DNA of 64,000 nucleotides from Novosphingobium subterraneum (GCF_000807925.1 NZ_JRVC01000014.1:1-64000), one strand, 5' to 3'; shown: positions 1 through 9,260, counted from the stretch's first letter. Notes: generated by a model not told the origin, from the letters alone. Numbers and translations: made by a program.

Positions 1-493
1 AACTGCAGGACCCGCCAGACCCACACCATCGCATTCTTTCGATGCCATCATATCGATCCAACGCCTTTGCTTCGGGACTGCTTATGAGTTCCGGCCGATG
101 CCCATTACATCGACTCGGTGCAGGCGGCAGGATCGCAGTTCCTACTGGTGCTGGTCCGCGATGCTTCGGCACCGGAAGATTGCAAAGGTCGACGGTACCG
201 GCGAATATTCCCGGAATTCTGGTGGGGGGATATCGGTTCGCCTGGGTTCGAAGTAGCCGGTGGTCGTGGCGACGATCGTGTTCTGTCTGCGCGCCATCAT
301 TCGTCGTGTGCCGGGCGTTCATGCCGCCGTCCAGCTGGCTCACTGCTTCATGCGGTTGACCTTTATGGACCTGCGGGTGCGAAAGTAGGCCCGATTTGTC
401 CGGCAGTCTCGCTTCAGTAATGGCATAACCCTTCTGTCGATCGGCACACCGAAACCGGTGGAGTCCGCCGCCTGCAAGACGCACAATGCCGCG
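1..493. other. Leading stretch without a supportable gene
   Basis: This stretch lies before the first convincing gene. Two overlapping open frames on the + strand (about 105 and 100 codons) have arginine/serine/tryptophan-rich, low-complexity translations with no recognisable motif, which is typical of spurious frames in high-GC DNA. No terminator, operator or RNA gene was recognised. It may be decayed coding sequence, but I cannot name a parent. Confidence 0.4.
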
Positions 494-1978
494 ATGACCA
501 GCAAGACTTACACACCTGTCGTCATGACCAAGTCCGGACCGGTTCGGGGACGCATTAATGATGGCGTAGCGACTTATCTGGGTCTGCCATATGCTGCTCC
601 GCCAACCCGTTTCGAATTACCGACATGTCCGGCAGGCTGGACCCAGGTGCGCGATGCCAGCGAGCGCGGACCGACAGCCCCTCACACGGTGCGTCCGTTC
701 CCGAACCTTGATGTCGTGCCGCTGGTAGGGACCGGCAGCGACGGCAGTGACGGCGATTACCTGCGTCTGAACCTCTGGGCACCTGAAAACGCCAAGGATG
801 CACCGGTGATGTTCTGGGTCCATGGCGGCGGCTTTGTCGTCGGCAGCAAGGATGCTCCGATCAGTGACGGCACCGCATTCGCTCAATCGGGTGTCATTTG
901 CGTCGCGATAAACTACCGCATGGGCATTGACGGGTTCCTTCCAGTCCCCGGCGCACCGACCAATCTTGGGCTGCGCGACATGCTGTTCGCGTTGCGTTGG
1001 GTGAAGAACAACATTGCTGCCTTTGGTGGCGACCCTTCGAACGTGACCGCATTTGGCGAAAGTGCCGGGGCAATGGCAATTGCGAACCTGGTAACGTCGC
1101 CTCTGGCAAAAGGCCTGTTCAGGCGCGCGATCATTCAGAGCGGGCATGGCGCGATGGTCCGGGATATCCCGGTTGCAAAACGACTCGTGCGCAAGCTCGC
1201 TCGATTGCTGGGGGTCTCACCCGATGCAGATGGCTTTCGCAGTGTTTCGCACCTTTCCGCAATGGCTGCGCTGGAAAAGGTCGCCAAGCCGGCATCCATC
1301 GACCTGCGTGACGGTGACGGCTTCGAGCCGGTCTTCGGCATCAGTCGCTTCATTCCGGTCTGGGGCGACGATGTGCTCCCGCTGAAGCCGATCGAAGCTT
1401 TGCGGCAGGGAGCCGGCGCAGAAATCGAGATCATGATCGGCACGAACGCCGAGGAGATGAACCTCTATTTTGTGCCAACCGCGGTGCGCGACAAGATCCC
1501 CGGCCCGCTGGCGTGGTGGTTGCTCTCGCGGTCGCTGCCGAATGCCCGCCGGGCGCTCAAGGCCTACGGATGGGGGCAGAAAGGAGTGCGGCCCGGTGTC
1601 GCGATGACTCGCGCGATGTCGGACCTCGTCTTTCGTTGGCCTGCGCGTCAGTATGCGTCCGCCCATCGTGGTCGAACCCACATGTACGAGATGGAATGGC
1701 GCTCGCCCGCTTGCAGCGGCGAACTTGGCGCCTGTCATGGGATCGAACTTCCCTTCGTGTTCAAGACCCTCGATATCGCGACAGGACCTGCAGGCCTGGT
1801 TGGCGAAGCGCCACCGAGCGAACTTGCCGACAGGATTCATTCGATCTGGGTGAACTTTGCGACTGATGGGACTGTGCCTTGGCGCCACTGGAACGGGGAC
1901 CGGTTGGTCTATCAGTTGGCAGCGGGAGACACGAACGTCGAACCACCGATGGCGGCAGCGCATTTCCTTCGAGATTGA
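494..1978 (+). CDS. Type-B carboxylesterase/lipase
   Basis: Predicted serine carboxylesterase of the alpha/beta-hydrolase fold (COesterase family), 494 aa from the ATG at 494; an in-frame GTG at 458 would add 12 unconvincing residues. The oxyanion-hole motif HGGG is at about residues 110-113 and the nucleophile elbow GESAG places the catalytic Ser at about 190. A CHGIELPF segment near the C-terminus fits the family's catalytic His. No signal peptide is evident, so a cytoplasmic enzyme is likely. It lies 10 bp upstream of an SDR gene and upstream of a receptor, FAD oxidase and MFS gene. This suggests that it hydrolyses an imported ester whose alcohol or hydroxyacid is then oxidised (inference). 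The natural substrate is unknown. Family assignment is secure. Confidence 0.9.
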   Translation: MTSKTYTPVVMTKSGPVRGRINDGVATYLGLPYAAPPTRFELPTCPAGWTQVRDASERGPTAPHTVRPFPNLDVVPLVGTGSDGSDGDYLRLNLWAPENAKDAPVMFWVHGGGFVVGSKDAPISDGTAFAQSGVICVAINYRMGIDGFLPVPGAPTNLGLRDMLFALRWVKNNIAAFGGDPSNVTAFGESAGAMAIANLVTSPLAKGLFRRAIIQSGHGAMVRDIPVAKRLVRKLARLLGVSPDADGFRSVSHLSAMAALEKVAKPASIDLRDGDGFEPVFGISRFIPVWGDDVLPLKPIEALRQGAGAEIEIMIGTNAEEMNLYFVPTAVRDKIPGPLAWWLLSRSLPNARRALKAYGWGQKGVRPGVAMTRAMSDLVFRWPARQYASAHRGRTHMYEMEWRSPACSGELGACHGIELPFVFKTLDIATGPAGLVGEAPPSELADRIHSIWVNFATDGTVPWRHWNGDRLVYQLAAGDTNVEPPMAAAHFLRD

Positions 1979-1988
1979 GAGAGATCGC

Positions 1989-2762
1989 ATGTACCTTGAA
2001 AAGCTGCGGCTGGATGGCCGAACCGCCTTTGTTACGGGCGGTGCACAGGGCATTGGCCTTGCCAGCGCGCATGCGCTGGGTGAAGCCGGGGCTCGTGTGA
2101 CGATTGCGGATCTGGACCGCCAGAGGCTGCAGCAAGGTCTTGATGCACTGCGCGAGGTGGGTATCGAAGCGACAGGTTGCGAGTTGGACGTGACCAACTC
2201 GCTTGCCGTGCAGCAGGCAGCAGATGCCATGCTTGCGCGCGAAGGGCGCATCGACGTTCTTGTGAACAATGCCGGTATCGCGCGGAGCGACACGCCTGCC
2301 GAGGATGTTGCCGACGAGCACTGGTTGAACGTGCTCGATGTGAATCTCAACGGGAGCTTCTGGTGCGCCCGGGCTTTCGGCCGGCACATGCTCGATGCAG
2401 GTTGCGGCAGCATCGTCAACGTCGGGTCGATGAGCGGGTTCATCGTCAATCGCCCGCAGCCGCAAAGCTATTACAATGCATCGAAGGCTGCCGTGCACCA
2501 GCTCACGCGCAGCCTGGCGGCAGAATGGGCGAACCGGGGCGTGCGCGTGAACGCCGTTGCTCCGACCTACATAGCAACGCCGCTCAACGCTTTTGCCGAC
2601 AAGTCCGGGGAAATGTACCGCCGCTGGATCGACGGCACTCCCCAAGGGCGCTTGGGCGAACCTGCGGAGGTAGCGGCAGTCGTGCTGTTTCTTGCTTCCG
2701 ACATGGCCTCTTTGCTGACTGGAAGCATAGTCATCGCCGATGGGGGCTATACCTGCTGGTGA
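1989..2762 (+). CDS. SDR family NAD(P)-dependent oxidoreductase
   Basis: Classical short-chain dehydrogenase/reductase of 257 aa, the usual family length. The start is the ATG at 1989, preceded by GAGAGAGA about 4-5 bases upstream. Visible motifs are the cofactor-binding TGGAQGIG (residues 16-23), NNAG (about 93-96), the catalytic Ser in VGSMSG (about 147-149) and YNASK (Tyr162, Lys166). An acidic residue follows beta-strand 2 (IADLD), which favours NAD over NADP. It follows the esterase by 10 bp and is probably cotranscribed with it. The substrate is not determinable; oxidation of an alcohol released by the esterase is an inference. Confidence 0.92.
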   Translation: MYLEKLRLDGRTAFVTGGAQGIGLASAHALGEAGARVTIADLDRQRLQQGLDALREVGIEATGCELDVTNSLAVQQAADAMLAREGRIDVLVNNAGIARSDTPAEDVADEHWLNVLDVNLNGSFWCARAFGRHMLDAGCGSIVNVGSMSGFIVNRPQPQSYYNASKAAVHQLTRSLAAEWANRGVRVNAVAPTYIATPLNAFADKSGEMYRRWIDGTPQGRLGEPAEVAAVVLFLASDMASLLTGSIVIADGGYTCW

Positions 2763-2813
2763 GCGCCATGGCGTCGTCGTGCAAAGCCTGTCTGACGATC
2801 GGCACAGTCCGAA

Positions 2814-2829
2814 AACCTTTCATATAGGT
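2814..2829. promoter_or_regulatory. Putative FCD-GntR operator, receptor-proximal site 1
   Basis: The sequence AACCTTTCATATAGGT matches, with an imperfect left arm, the perfect palindrome AACCTAT-CAT-ATAGGTT found before the regulator genes at 7779. Its CAT centre (2821-2823) is 20 bp from the centre of the next site, about two helical turns, which suits cooperative dimer binding. It lies in the 125-bp gap before the TonB receptor. Assignment to the GntR encoded at 8574 is inference. Confidence 0.6.
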
Positions 2830-2834
2830 CTGAA

Positions 2835-2850
2835 GGCTGTCATACAGGTC
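2835..2850. promoter_or_regulatory. Putative FCD-GntR operator, receptor-proximal site 2
   Basis: The sequence GGCTGTCATACAGGTC contains the inverted repeat CTGT-CAT-ACAG with the same CAT centre as the sites at 2814 and 7779. It ends 37 bp upstream of the TonB receptor start, where binding would probably block or overlap the promoter or early transcript. Confidence 0.55.
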
Positions 2851-2887
2851 GCAGAGAAAAGAGACAGGACAGGCAGAGGACCTCGAC

Positions 2888-5068
2888 ATGCTTTCACTTC
2901 GCTACGCCATTCTTGCAGGTACCGCAGCCGTTTCGGCGCTTGGCCCGGTGCAGGCACATGGGCAGACGCAAGCTGCAGGGACTGCCGCTGGCGAAGGTTC
3001 GGCTGAAATCGCAGCCGATGCCTCGATTGTGGTCACGGCCCGCAAGCGGGCAGAGACGATCAAGGACGTCCCGGCTGCCGTCACGGCAATCACGGGCGAT
3101 GTTCTGGCTGAGCGCGGGCTTAACTCGGTTCGCGAAGCAGCGGTTCTTTCGCCCGGTCTCAATATCAACAGCGACGGCGCGGGGCGTGCGTTCGTGGCCA
3201 TTCGTGGCGTTGGTGTCACCCTTGTCCAGTCGGTCCAGCCCGGTGTCGGCCTGTTCGTCGACGGCATCTATCGGCCCAACACCGCGTACCTCAACAATCC
3301 CCTGGTCGACGTCGAGCGTATCGAAGTACTGCGCGGACCGCAGGGAACGCTCTACGGCAAGAACACCTTGGGCGGCGCGATCAACGTGATCACCCGACAG
3401 CCGGGCAACGACCTCTCGGTGCGGGCGAGCGCCAGCTATGCCGGGCCCGACAACCAGTTCATCGCGGCCGGTTCGGTATCGTCACCCCTGCTCCGAGATC
3501 TGCTCTCGGTCCGCATTGCCGCATCGCACCAGCAGCAGGACGGGTTTGCCCGCAACACGCTGCTCAAGAAGGATGGCAACCCGCTCAACAGTGACTCCGT
3601 CAACGCAACGCTGCGGTTTACACCGGGCGTCGCCGAATTGACCGTGAACGGCTATTACGACTGGATTGACTCGGTCAACATTCCCTACTCGCGCGTCAGC
3701 GGACCGCAGGCCTACTCGCGCGATCTGACCTTCAACACACTCAACCAGGTCAAGTACAAGTACCGCGGCGTGAACGCCAAGCTTGCGGTGCCAATCGATG
3801 CGTTGTCGAGCAGACTGACCCTGATCGGCGCGTGGGATGCGCGTTCGGCAACCAACGTCGAAAGTGATGTGGACTTCGGCCCGGGCGACTTCGCGCGGGC
3901 GAAGGGCGGCGACGAACTGCGCACCAAGACGGTGGAAATGCGCCTCGACAGCGACATCTCCTCGACCCTTTCGACATTGGTTGGCGTGTTTTACAGCCGC
4001 GAAGAAGCTGACGGTGTTGACGCGACGACGCTGTTCCCGGCCTTCACGCGCCTCCCATTTGCGGTGGTCCGGAACACGATCAACTCGACGCGAGCGGACA
4101 CGTACGCGGCTTTCGGCACGGTGTTCTGGAAGCCGAACAGCGACTGGGAAGTCGCACTGGGCCTGCGCTATGATCATGAAAACCGTGTCGCCAATGGGTC
4201 GATAATCACAGTGCTCGGCCCGCTTGGTTCGACAGGCGGCGCGTTGCCCGCAGCGCGCATCAAGTCCGACGAATGGCAGCCCAAGCTGACGGTCAAGCGC
4301 AACTGGTCGTCTTCGCTGATGACTTATGCATCGGTCGCGCGCGGCTATCGCGGCGGCGGCTTCAATGCGCCCACGGCTCCGACCCGCACGTATCGCGGTG
4401 ACAGCGCCTGGACTTACGAACTTGGTGCCAAATATGCTGCGGCCGATGGCAGCAGCGGTATGTCCGGGGCGGTATTCTACAACGATTACAAGGATTACAT
4501 CGGCCTCAATTCGATTGCGCCGGCGGCCGGTGGCGGGCTTGTCACGGTGGATCTCAATACTGGCAACGTCGAAAGCTACGGCCTTGAACTGGAAGGTTTC
4601 GTGCGTCCGGTGCCGGCTTGGTCGATCCGTGGCGGGCTTACCCTGATGCACGCGCGGCTTACCGACACCTCGGCCTACACGCAGACGACCGGACGGCGCC
4701 TCGCCTCGGACCGCCTGACCTTCCAACCTGACTGGTCCGCCAATCTGGCGACGGATTACACCATCGATCTCGGCAAGGACCAGTTCGTTCTCGGCGCCAA
4801 TCTGACGGGCAAGGGCAAGCGCCTCGCCGCGACCCTGAACCAGACCACCCCGACGACGCTCGACGGGTATTGGCTGGTCGGAGCATCGGCCACCTACCGC
4901 GCCGGTCCGATCGAGGTTTCTGCATTCGCCAGCAACCTGTTCAACAAGGGCTATTGGGAAAGCTACATCGAACGCACCACTTTGCAGCTCGCAGGGCTCC
5001 CGGCATCGGACCTCGGGATCATGGGCGATGCAAGACGCTACGGTATCCGTATTGGCATGAAGTTCTGA
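2888..5068 (+). CDS. TonB-dependent outer-membrane receptor
   Basis: Predicted 726-aa TonB-dependent receptor with an N-terminal signal peptide (hydrophobic stretch from about residue 5, Ala-X-Ala-like end near QAHGQ). Next come a TonB-box-like SIVVTARKR segment and a plug domain (DVPAAVTAITGD, RGPQGTLYGKNTLGGAINVITRQP). The barrel ends in aromatic GMKF. An AGAGGA Shine-Dalgarno lies 7 bases before the ATG. It would import a ligand across the outer membrane with energy from TonB-ExbBD. Two putative operator palindromes lie immediately upstream, and the FAD oxidase starts 2 bp downstream, so receptor, oxidase and MFS probably form one operon. The ligand is unknown; an ester or hydroxyacid conjugate would fit the neighbours. 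Confidence 0.93.
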   Translation: MLSLRYAILAGTAAVSALGPVQAHGQTQAAGTAAGEGSAEIAADASIVVTARKRAETIKDVPAAVTAITGDVLAERGLNSVREAAVLSPGLNINSDGAGRAFVAIRGVGVTLVQSVQPGVGLFVDGIYRPNTAYLNNPLVDVERIEVLRGPQGTLYGKNTLGGAINVITRQPGNDLSVRASASYAGPDNQFIAAGSVSSPLLRDLLSVRIAASHQQQDGFARNTLLKKDGNPLNSDSVNATLRFTPGVAELTVNGYYDWIDSVNIPYSRVSGPQAYSRDLTFNTLNQVKYKYRGVNAKLAVPIDALSSRLTLIGAWDARSATNVESDVDFGPGDFARAKGGDELRTKTVEMRLDSDISSTLSTLVGVFYSREEADGVDATTLFPAFTRLPFAVVRNTINSTRADTYAAFGTVFWKPNSDWEVALGLRYDHENRVANGSIITVLGPLGSTGGALPAARIKSDEWQPKLTVKRNWSSSLMTYASVARGYRGGGFNAPTAPTRTYRGDSAWTYELGAKYAAADGSSGMSGAVFYNDYKDYIGLNSIAPAAGGGLVTVDLNTGNVESYGLELEGFVRPVPAWSIRGGLTLMHARLTDTSAYTQTTGRRLASDRLTFQPDWSANLATDYTIDLGKDQFVLGANLTGKGKRLAATLNQTTPTTLDGYWLVGASATYRAGPIEVSAFASNLFNKGYWESYIERTTLQLAGLPASDLGIMGDARRYGIRIGMKF

Positions 5069-5070
5069 AG

Positions 5071-6474
5071 ATGACCGAGGTCACTTCATTCGAAGGGCGA
5101 CGCCCACCGCCTGACGGGTTCCTGTCCGGACTGGAAGAACGCTTTGGCGATCAACTCCAGACCGGACAGGCGATCCGCGAGCAGCATGGATCGAGCGAAT
5201 CCCATTTCGTAAAGATGGTGCCCGACGCAGTGGTATTTGCGCAGGACAAGCAGGACGTCATCGATCTGGTGCGGTTCTGTGCAGCGGCAAATGTTCCCAT
5301 AGTGCCGTTCGGCGCAGGGACGTCCATCGAAGGCAACGCCGCGGCACCCTTCGGGGGCGTCTCGCTCGACATGTCGCGGATGAACCGGATCATCGCGGTC
5401 AACGCTGCCGATTTCGATTGCGTCGTCCAGCCAGGCGTGCGGCGCGAAGAGCTCAACCAGCACTTGCGCGACCAGGGCCTGTTCTTTCCCATCGATCCGG
5501 GCGCCAACGCCACGATCGGCGGCATGGCCTCGACCCGGGCATCGGGCACGAATGCCGTGCGCTATGGGACGATGAAGGACGCGGTACTGGGTCTTGAGGT
5601 TGTCACCCCGCAGGGCGAGGTGATCCGTACCGCAAGACGGGCTCGCAAATCCGCAGCGGGCTACGATCTCACTCGCCTGTATGTGGGTTCAGAGGGCACG
5701 CTCGGTATCATTACCGAGATCAACCTGCGTCTCCACGCCATCCCCGAGGCCATTTCCTCTGCGGTGTGCAGCTTTGCGACGCTGGAAGGTGCGGTCGAGA
5801 CGGTCGTCCAATCGATCTATTGCAGCGTCCCGCTGGCACGCGTCGAAATTCTCGACGCTCTGCAGATGCGGGCCGTGAACCGCTGGTCGAAGCTCGACTA
5901 TCCCGAAGCACCAACGCTCTTCTTCGAGTTCCACGGCACACGGGCGCATGTCGCCGAACAGGTCGCGACCGTCGAGGCACTCGCAAGTGCCAACGGCGGT
6001 GGCGACTTTGCATGGTCCGACAAGCCGGAGGAGCGTTCGCGCCTGTGGCGGGCGCGCCATGAAGCCTATTATGCGGCGATAAACCTGCGGCAGGGAGCGG
6101 TGGGCTGGGCAACGGACGTCTGCGTGCCGATGAGCCGCCTCGCCGAGTGCATACTCGAGACGCAAAAGGACCTGTCGCAGGCCAGTGTGCCGGCAACGAT
6201 CCTGGGACACGTTGGCGACGGGAACTTCCACGTGGTGTTCTCGCTGGATCCGGATGCTCCCGATGAGCTTGTCGAGGTTGAAGCCATCAATCGAAGGCTT
6301 GTCGAGCGCGCGCTTGCCATGGACGGCACTTGCACAGGCGAACATGGCATAGGCCTCGGTAAACAGGACTGGCTCGTCGCCGAACTCGGCAATGCAGTGG
6401 AGCAGATGCGCCTGATAAAGCGTGCGTTCGATCCGCAGAACCTGCTGAACCCCGGGAAGATCTTTACCCTGTGA
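5071..6474 (+). CDS. FAD-binding oxidase, GlcD/D-2-hydroxyacid dehydrogenase-like
   Basis: A 467-aa member of the vanillyl-alcohol oxidase/PCMH flavoprotein superfamily, in the GlcD/D-lactate dehydrogenase branch. The FAD-binding part covers about residues 45-225 (VPFGAGTSIEGN, DPGANATIGGMASTRASGTN, YVGSEGTLGIITE). The FAD-oxidase C-terminal part carries the family motifs GHVGDGNFH and GEHGIG, whose histidines belong to the metal/active-site region. The start was chosen at 5071, directly after the receptor stop; the longer frame upstream overlaps the receptor. It probably oxidises a D-2-hydroxy acid to a 2-keto acid, passing electrons to an acceptor. Its stop overlaps the GTG start of the MFS gene. 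The substrate is uncertain. Confidence 0.9.
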   Translation: MTEVTSFEGRRPPPDGFLSGLEERFGDQLQTGQAIREQHGSSESHFVKMVPDAVVFAQDKQDVIDLVRFCAAANVPIVPFGAGTSIEGNAAAPFGGVSLDMSRMNRIIAVNAADFDCVVQPGVRREELNQHLRDQGLFFPIDPGANATIGGMASTRASGTNAVRYGTMKDAVLGLEVVTPQGEVIRTARRARKSAAGYDLTRLYVGSEGTLGIITEINLRLHAIPEAISSAVCSFATLEGAVETVVQSIYCSVPLARVEILDALQMRAVNRWSKLDYPEAPTLFFEFHGTRAHVAEQVATVEALASANGGGDFAWSDKPEERSRLWRARHEAYYAAINLRQGAVGWATDVCVPMSRLAECILETQKDLSQASVPATILGHVGDGNFHVVFSLDPDAPDELVEVEAINRRLVERALAMDGTCTGEHGIGLGKQDWLVAELGNAVEQMRLIKRAFDPQNLLNPGKIFTL

Positions 6475-7769
6475 CCGAGGCATTGTCTGGGCCAGCCGAA
6501 CGTTCCTTCCATCCGGCCCGGCCACGACACCGGATCGCGCTGCTCGCGCTTGCAGTGGCCATGGCCACCGGCAACATGGCCATGGGCCTGTTCAGTGCGG
6601 TGCAGGAGCAGGCAAAGGCGGAACTGGCGCTGAGCGATTTCCAGCTCAGCCTGCTGAGCGGGCTGGCGGTGTCCATTCCCTTGGCCATTCTCGCGGTGCC
6701 GGTTGGCCTGATAGTTGATCGTGGAAACCGAGTTAGGCTCCTGTTGTGGACGGCGGTGGCGTGGACCACCGGCACGCTGCTGACAGCGGTTGCCGAGAGC
6801 ATGCCGGTCCTCTTCACCGCAAGAATGCTGGGCGGCGTGGGCGCGAGCGTTTCGACGACCATTGCCATTTCCCTCGCATCGGATTTCAGCCTGCCTGCCA
6901 ACCGTGGCCGTTCGCTGCTGCTGCTGACCGTTGGCAAGTACGCTGGAACGGCGCTCGCCTTTTCACTGGGAGGGTGGCTGCTCGGACACTTTCTCGCTCA
7001 CGGGGGATGGGCTGGCCTTTCGGCCTGGCGCAGCGCTCACTTGGCGGTTGGCGTACTGAGCGTCCTTCTGCTGTTGCCACTGGCGCGATTGCGTGAACCT
7101 TTGCGACAGGAAATGGCGGCCGCTGCAGGCCGCTCGGTGAGCGAGACTCTGCGCGAGCTGGCGGCGTATCGACGTTTTCTCGCCCCCTTGTTCCTTGGCC
7201 AGATCGGCGTGATGATGGCCGATGCGGCAGCGGCGGTCTGGGCAGCACCTGTCCTGTCCCGCACTTACGCAGCATCGCCCCAGGAGTTTGGCAGCTGGTT
7301 GGGCGCCGTGATCTTCGGGGCCGGTATTCTCGGCTCCCTCGCAGGCGGTTTCGCTGCCGACGCGGGACTGCGCAGCGGTCGACGCGGGGGCATCCTTACT
7401 GGTGCCGTTTTCGGTTCCCTGCTCGCCCTGCCTGCAGCATTTTTCCCGATCGCACCAGATACCGGCGTGTTTGCCGCATTGATCTTCTTGTTGCTGCTTG
7501 GCGGCACGATTACCGGCCTGGTGACCGCCACCACGCTTGCAGTCCTCCTGCCCAACGACCTGCGCGGGCTGGCGATCGGGGTGTTCATGGCACTGGGCGG
7601 TCTGGTCGCCTTCGGCATGGCGCCGACGCTGGTGACCGTCGTCAGCACTGCGCTGGGCGGGGAAGGGCGGATCGGCCTAGGGCTGGCGATAGTCGGCTTC
7701 GGGGCAAGCGCTACGGGATGTGCGGGGTTCATCATCGCGCGACACCGGGCGCCGCCACCTGTAAGATAG
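6471..7769 (+). CDS. MFS transporter
   Basis: Major facilitator superfamily permease of 432 aa with about 12 hydrophobic segments. The first follows a basic N-terminus, and the signature-like VGLIVDRGNRVR loop lies between segments 2 and 3. It uses a GTG start overlapping the TGA of the FAD oxidase (GTGA), which implies translational coupling. It probably moves the substrate or product of the upstream enzymes across the inner membrane. An operator-like palindrome begins 10 bp after its stop and belongs to the next transcription unit. Confidence 0.9.
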   Translation: MTEALSGPAERSFHPARPRHRIALLALAVAMATGNMAMGLFSAVQEQAKAELALSDFQLSLLSGLAVSIPLAILAVPVGLIVDRGNRVRLLLWTAVAWTTGTLLTAVAESMPVLFTARMLGGVGASVSTTIAISLASDFSLPANRGRSLLLLTVGKYAGTALAFSLGGWLLGHFLAHGGWAGLSAWRSAHLAVGVLSVLLLLPLARLREPLRQEMAAAAGRSVSETLRELAAYRRFLAPLFLGQIGVMMADAAAAVWAAPVLSRTYAASPQEFGSWLGAVIFGAGILGSLAGGFAADAGLRSGRRGGILTGAVFGSLLALPAAFFPIAPDTGVFAALIFLLLLGGTITGLVTATTLAVLLPNDLRGLAIGVFMALGGLVAFGMAPTLVTVVSTALGGEGRIGLGLAIVGFGASATGCAGFIIARHRAPPPVR

Positions 7770-7778
7770 CTGTTGCAA

Positions 7779-7795
7779 AACCTATCATATAGGTT
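7779..7795. promoter_or_regulatory. Perfect palindromic operator before the araC-gntR pair
   Basis: AACCTAT-CAT-ATAGGTT has 7-bp perfect arms around a 3-bp CAT centre, 23 bp before the AraC-family start. The same core appears twice before the receptor at 2888. The 3-bp centre and short arms are usual for GntR-FCD dimers, so autoregulation by the regulator at 8574 is the simplest explanation (inference). Confidence 0.7.
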
Positions 7796-7818
7796 AATTC
7801 GACTCCGAGGAGTTCGCC

Positions 7819-8577
7819 ATGAAAGAGCAGGTCCAGGTCTCGCACGAAATGATCACGCTGGTGGGGCAGGGGGTCTGCCCTGATGCCCGGCTACCCGAGG
7901 GATGGATCGCCTACCTGTTCCGGTGCGGTGGCGAGGGCAAGTCAGACCTGCTGCATTACCGCGAAGCGCTGGCAGAGGGGGAGATCGAGGATTCGGTTCT
8001 CGTGTTCTTCGTCGCAGCCTCGGCCTGTGAGCGACTTTTTGAGGCAAGGCCGCAAAAGGCAGCAACATGGCATTTGCCCAGCAGGCTTCTGGCCTTGGCA
8101 AATTCGATCATCCACTGTGAGGCTACTGGCGAGGCGGCAACCACGCTGCGCCTTGCCCGCAGTATCGAACTCCTGTGTCAGATCCATGTGGCTTTCGAAG
8201 ACGGGGCGACGCTGGTCCCGGTGGAGCGCGACAGCGGATTCAGCGAACTGGACGTCGCGCGGATCGCGATGGCACGGCGGTCTCTCGATCAAAGCTGGCA
8301 CGAGAAACTGACAATTGCTCAGCTTGCGCGGATCGCCGGCATCAACCGCGACAAGCTCGTGCGCGGCTTCCATGAAATTTACGGCACGACGATTGCTCAG
8401 GCCCTGACGGAGCGCAGATTGGCGGAGGCACGGCAAATGTTGTTGTCTTCGCAGCTGCCGGTTTCCACAATCGCGTACCGGTGTTCCTATCTCAACAACG
8501 CGTCGTTCACCCGCGCGTTCAACCGCCGCTATGGCATTGCCCCGTCTGAACTGCGCCGCCAGGGGATTGCAGCATGA
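7819..8577 (+). CDS. AraC-family transcriptional regulator
   Basis: A 252-aa regulator whose last ~100 residues form a double helix-turn-helix of the AraC/XylS type (LTIAQLARIAGINRDKLVRG, then AYRCSYLNNASFTRAFNRRYG). The N-terminal ~145 residues carry no motif I recognise and would be the effector or dimerisation part. An AGGAG Shine-Dalgarno precedes the ATG. Its stop overlaps the start of the GntR gene (ATGA), so the two regulators are cotranscribed and translationally coupled. A perfect palindrome sits just upstream. It probably controls the esterase-receptor-oxidase module; which of the pair activates and which represses cannot be seen. Confidence 0.92.
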   Translation: MKEQVQVSHEMITLVGQGVCPDARLPEGWIAYLFRCGGEGKSDLLHYREALAEGEIEDSVLVFFVAASACERLFEARPQKAATWHLPSRLLALANSIIHCEATGEAATTLRLARSIELLCQIHVAFEDGATLVPVERDSGFSELDVARIAMARRSLDQSWHEKLTIAQLARIAGINRDKLVRGFHEIYGTTIAQALTERRLAEARQMLLSSQLPVSTIAYRCSYLNNASFTRAFNRRYGIAPSELRRQGIAA

Positions 8578-9260
8578 AGGCCGGCACATTGGTTGACAGC
8601 GCGGCCGAAGCTGTGCGCGAATACATCCGGGCGCACGGCCTGAAGGTCGGCGATGCGCTCCCCGCCGAAGGCGCGTTTGCAGCAGAACTGGGCGTCAGTC
8701 GCCCGGTGATGCGTGAGGCATTTCACGCTCTAGCAGCCTTGAAGATGATCGACGTGGGGAATGGCCGCCGCGCGCGCGTCGCGGCGATCGACGGTTCGGT
8801 CATGGCCGCCTCCATCGGTCATGCGGTTTCCACGGCTCAGGTCTCTCTGGTCGACGTTTGGGACGTACGGCGCACGCTGGAACTTCGCACGGCCGAACTT
8901 GCCGCTGCCAACCGTTCCGACGAGCAGGCATCGCAGATCCTGAGGGCGGCACGTGAACTTGAGCATTTTCGTGACGAGAACGAAAGAACCCGGGCCGACA
9001 CCCGCTTCCACCAATTGATCGCTCTTGCCAGCGGCAACCAGCTGTTCTTCCAGATTGTCCGGTCGTTCGAGCAGATGATGCTCGTGGCGATACCGAAGGC
9101 TTGGGCAGGACGAGTGACCTCTGAGGACCGCGAAGAATCTCTTGTGCTGCATCGGGAGGTTGCTGAAGCAATTGCCGCCCGGGATCCGGAACTGGCGCGC
9201 GTGGCGATGGAATCCCATTTCGCCCGGTCGATCGGCGACCTGTTCAGACAAGAATCCTGA
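8574..9260 (+). CDS. GntR-family regulator with FCD domain
   Basis: A 228-aa FadR/GntR regulator. The N-terminal winged helix carries GDALPAEGAFAAELGVSRPVMREA (given here as the region around residues 22-45). The C-terminal all-helical FCD effector domain has metal-ligand candidates in DTRFHQ, LHREV and ESHF. It overlaps the AraC gene by ATGA. The FCD family usually senses small organic acids such as lactate or gluconate, which suits the 2-hydroxyacid oxidase at 5071. The probable operators are the palindromes at 2814, 2835 and 7779. Confidence 0.92.
   Translation: MKAGTLVDSAAEAVREYIRAHGLKVGDALPAEGAFAAELGVSRPVMREAFHALAALKMIDVGNGRRARVAAIDGSVMAASIGHAVSTAQVSLVDVWDVRRTLELRTAELAAANRSDEQASQILRAARELEHFRDENERTRADTRFHQLIALASGNQLFFQIVRSFEQMMLVAIPKAWAGRVTSEDREESLVLHREVAEAIAARDPELARVAMESHFARSIGDLFRQES

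Noticed and set aside
1217..2645. Minus-strand frames of about 300-400 codons opposite the esterase and SDR genes
   Set aside because: They are antisense to genes with intact catalytic motifs and have no family features.
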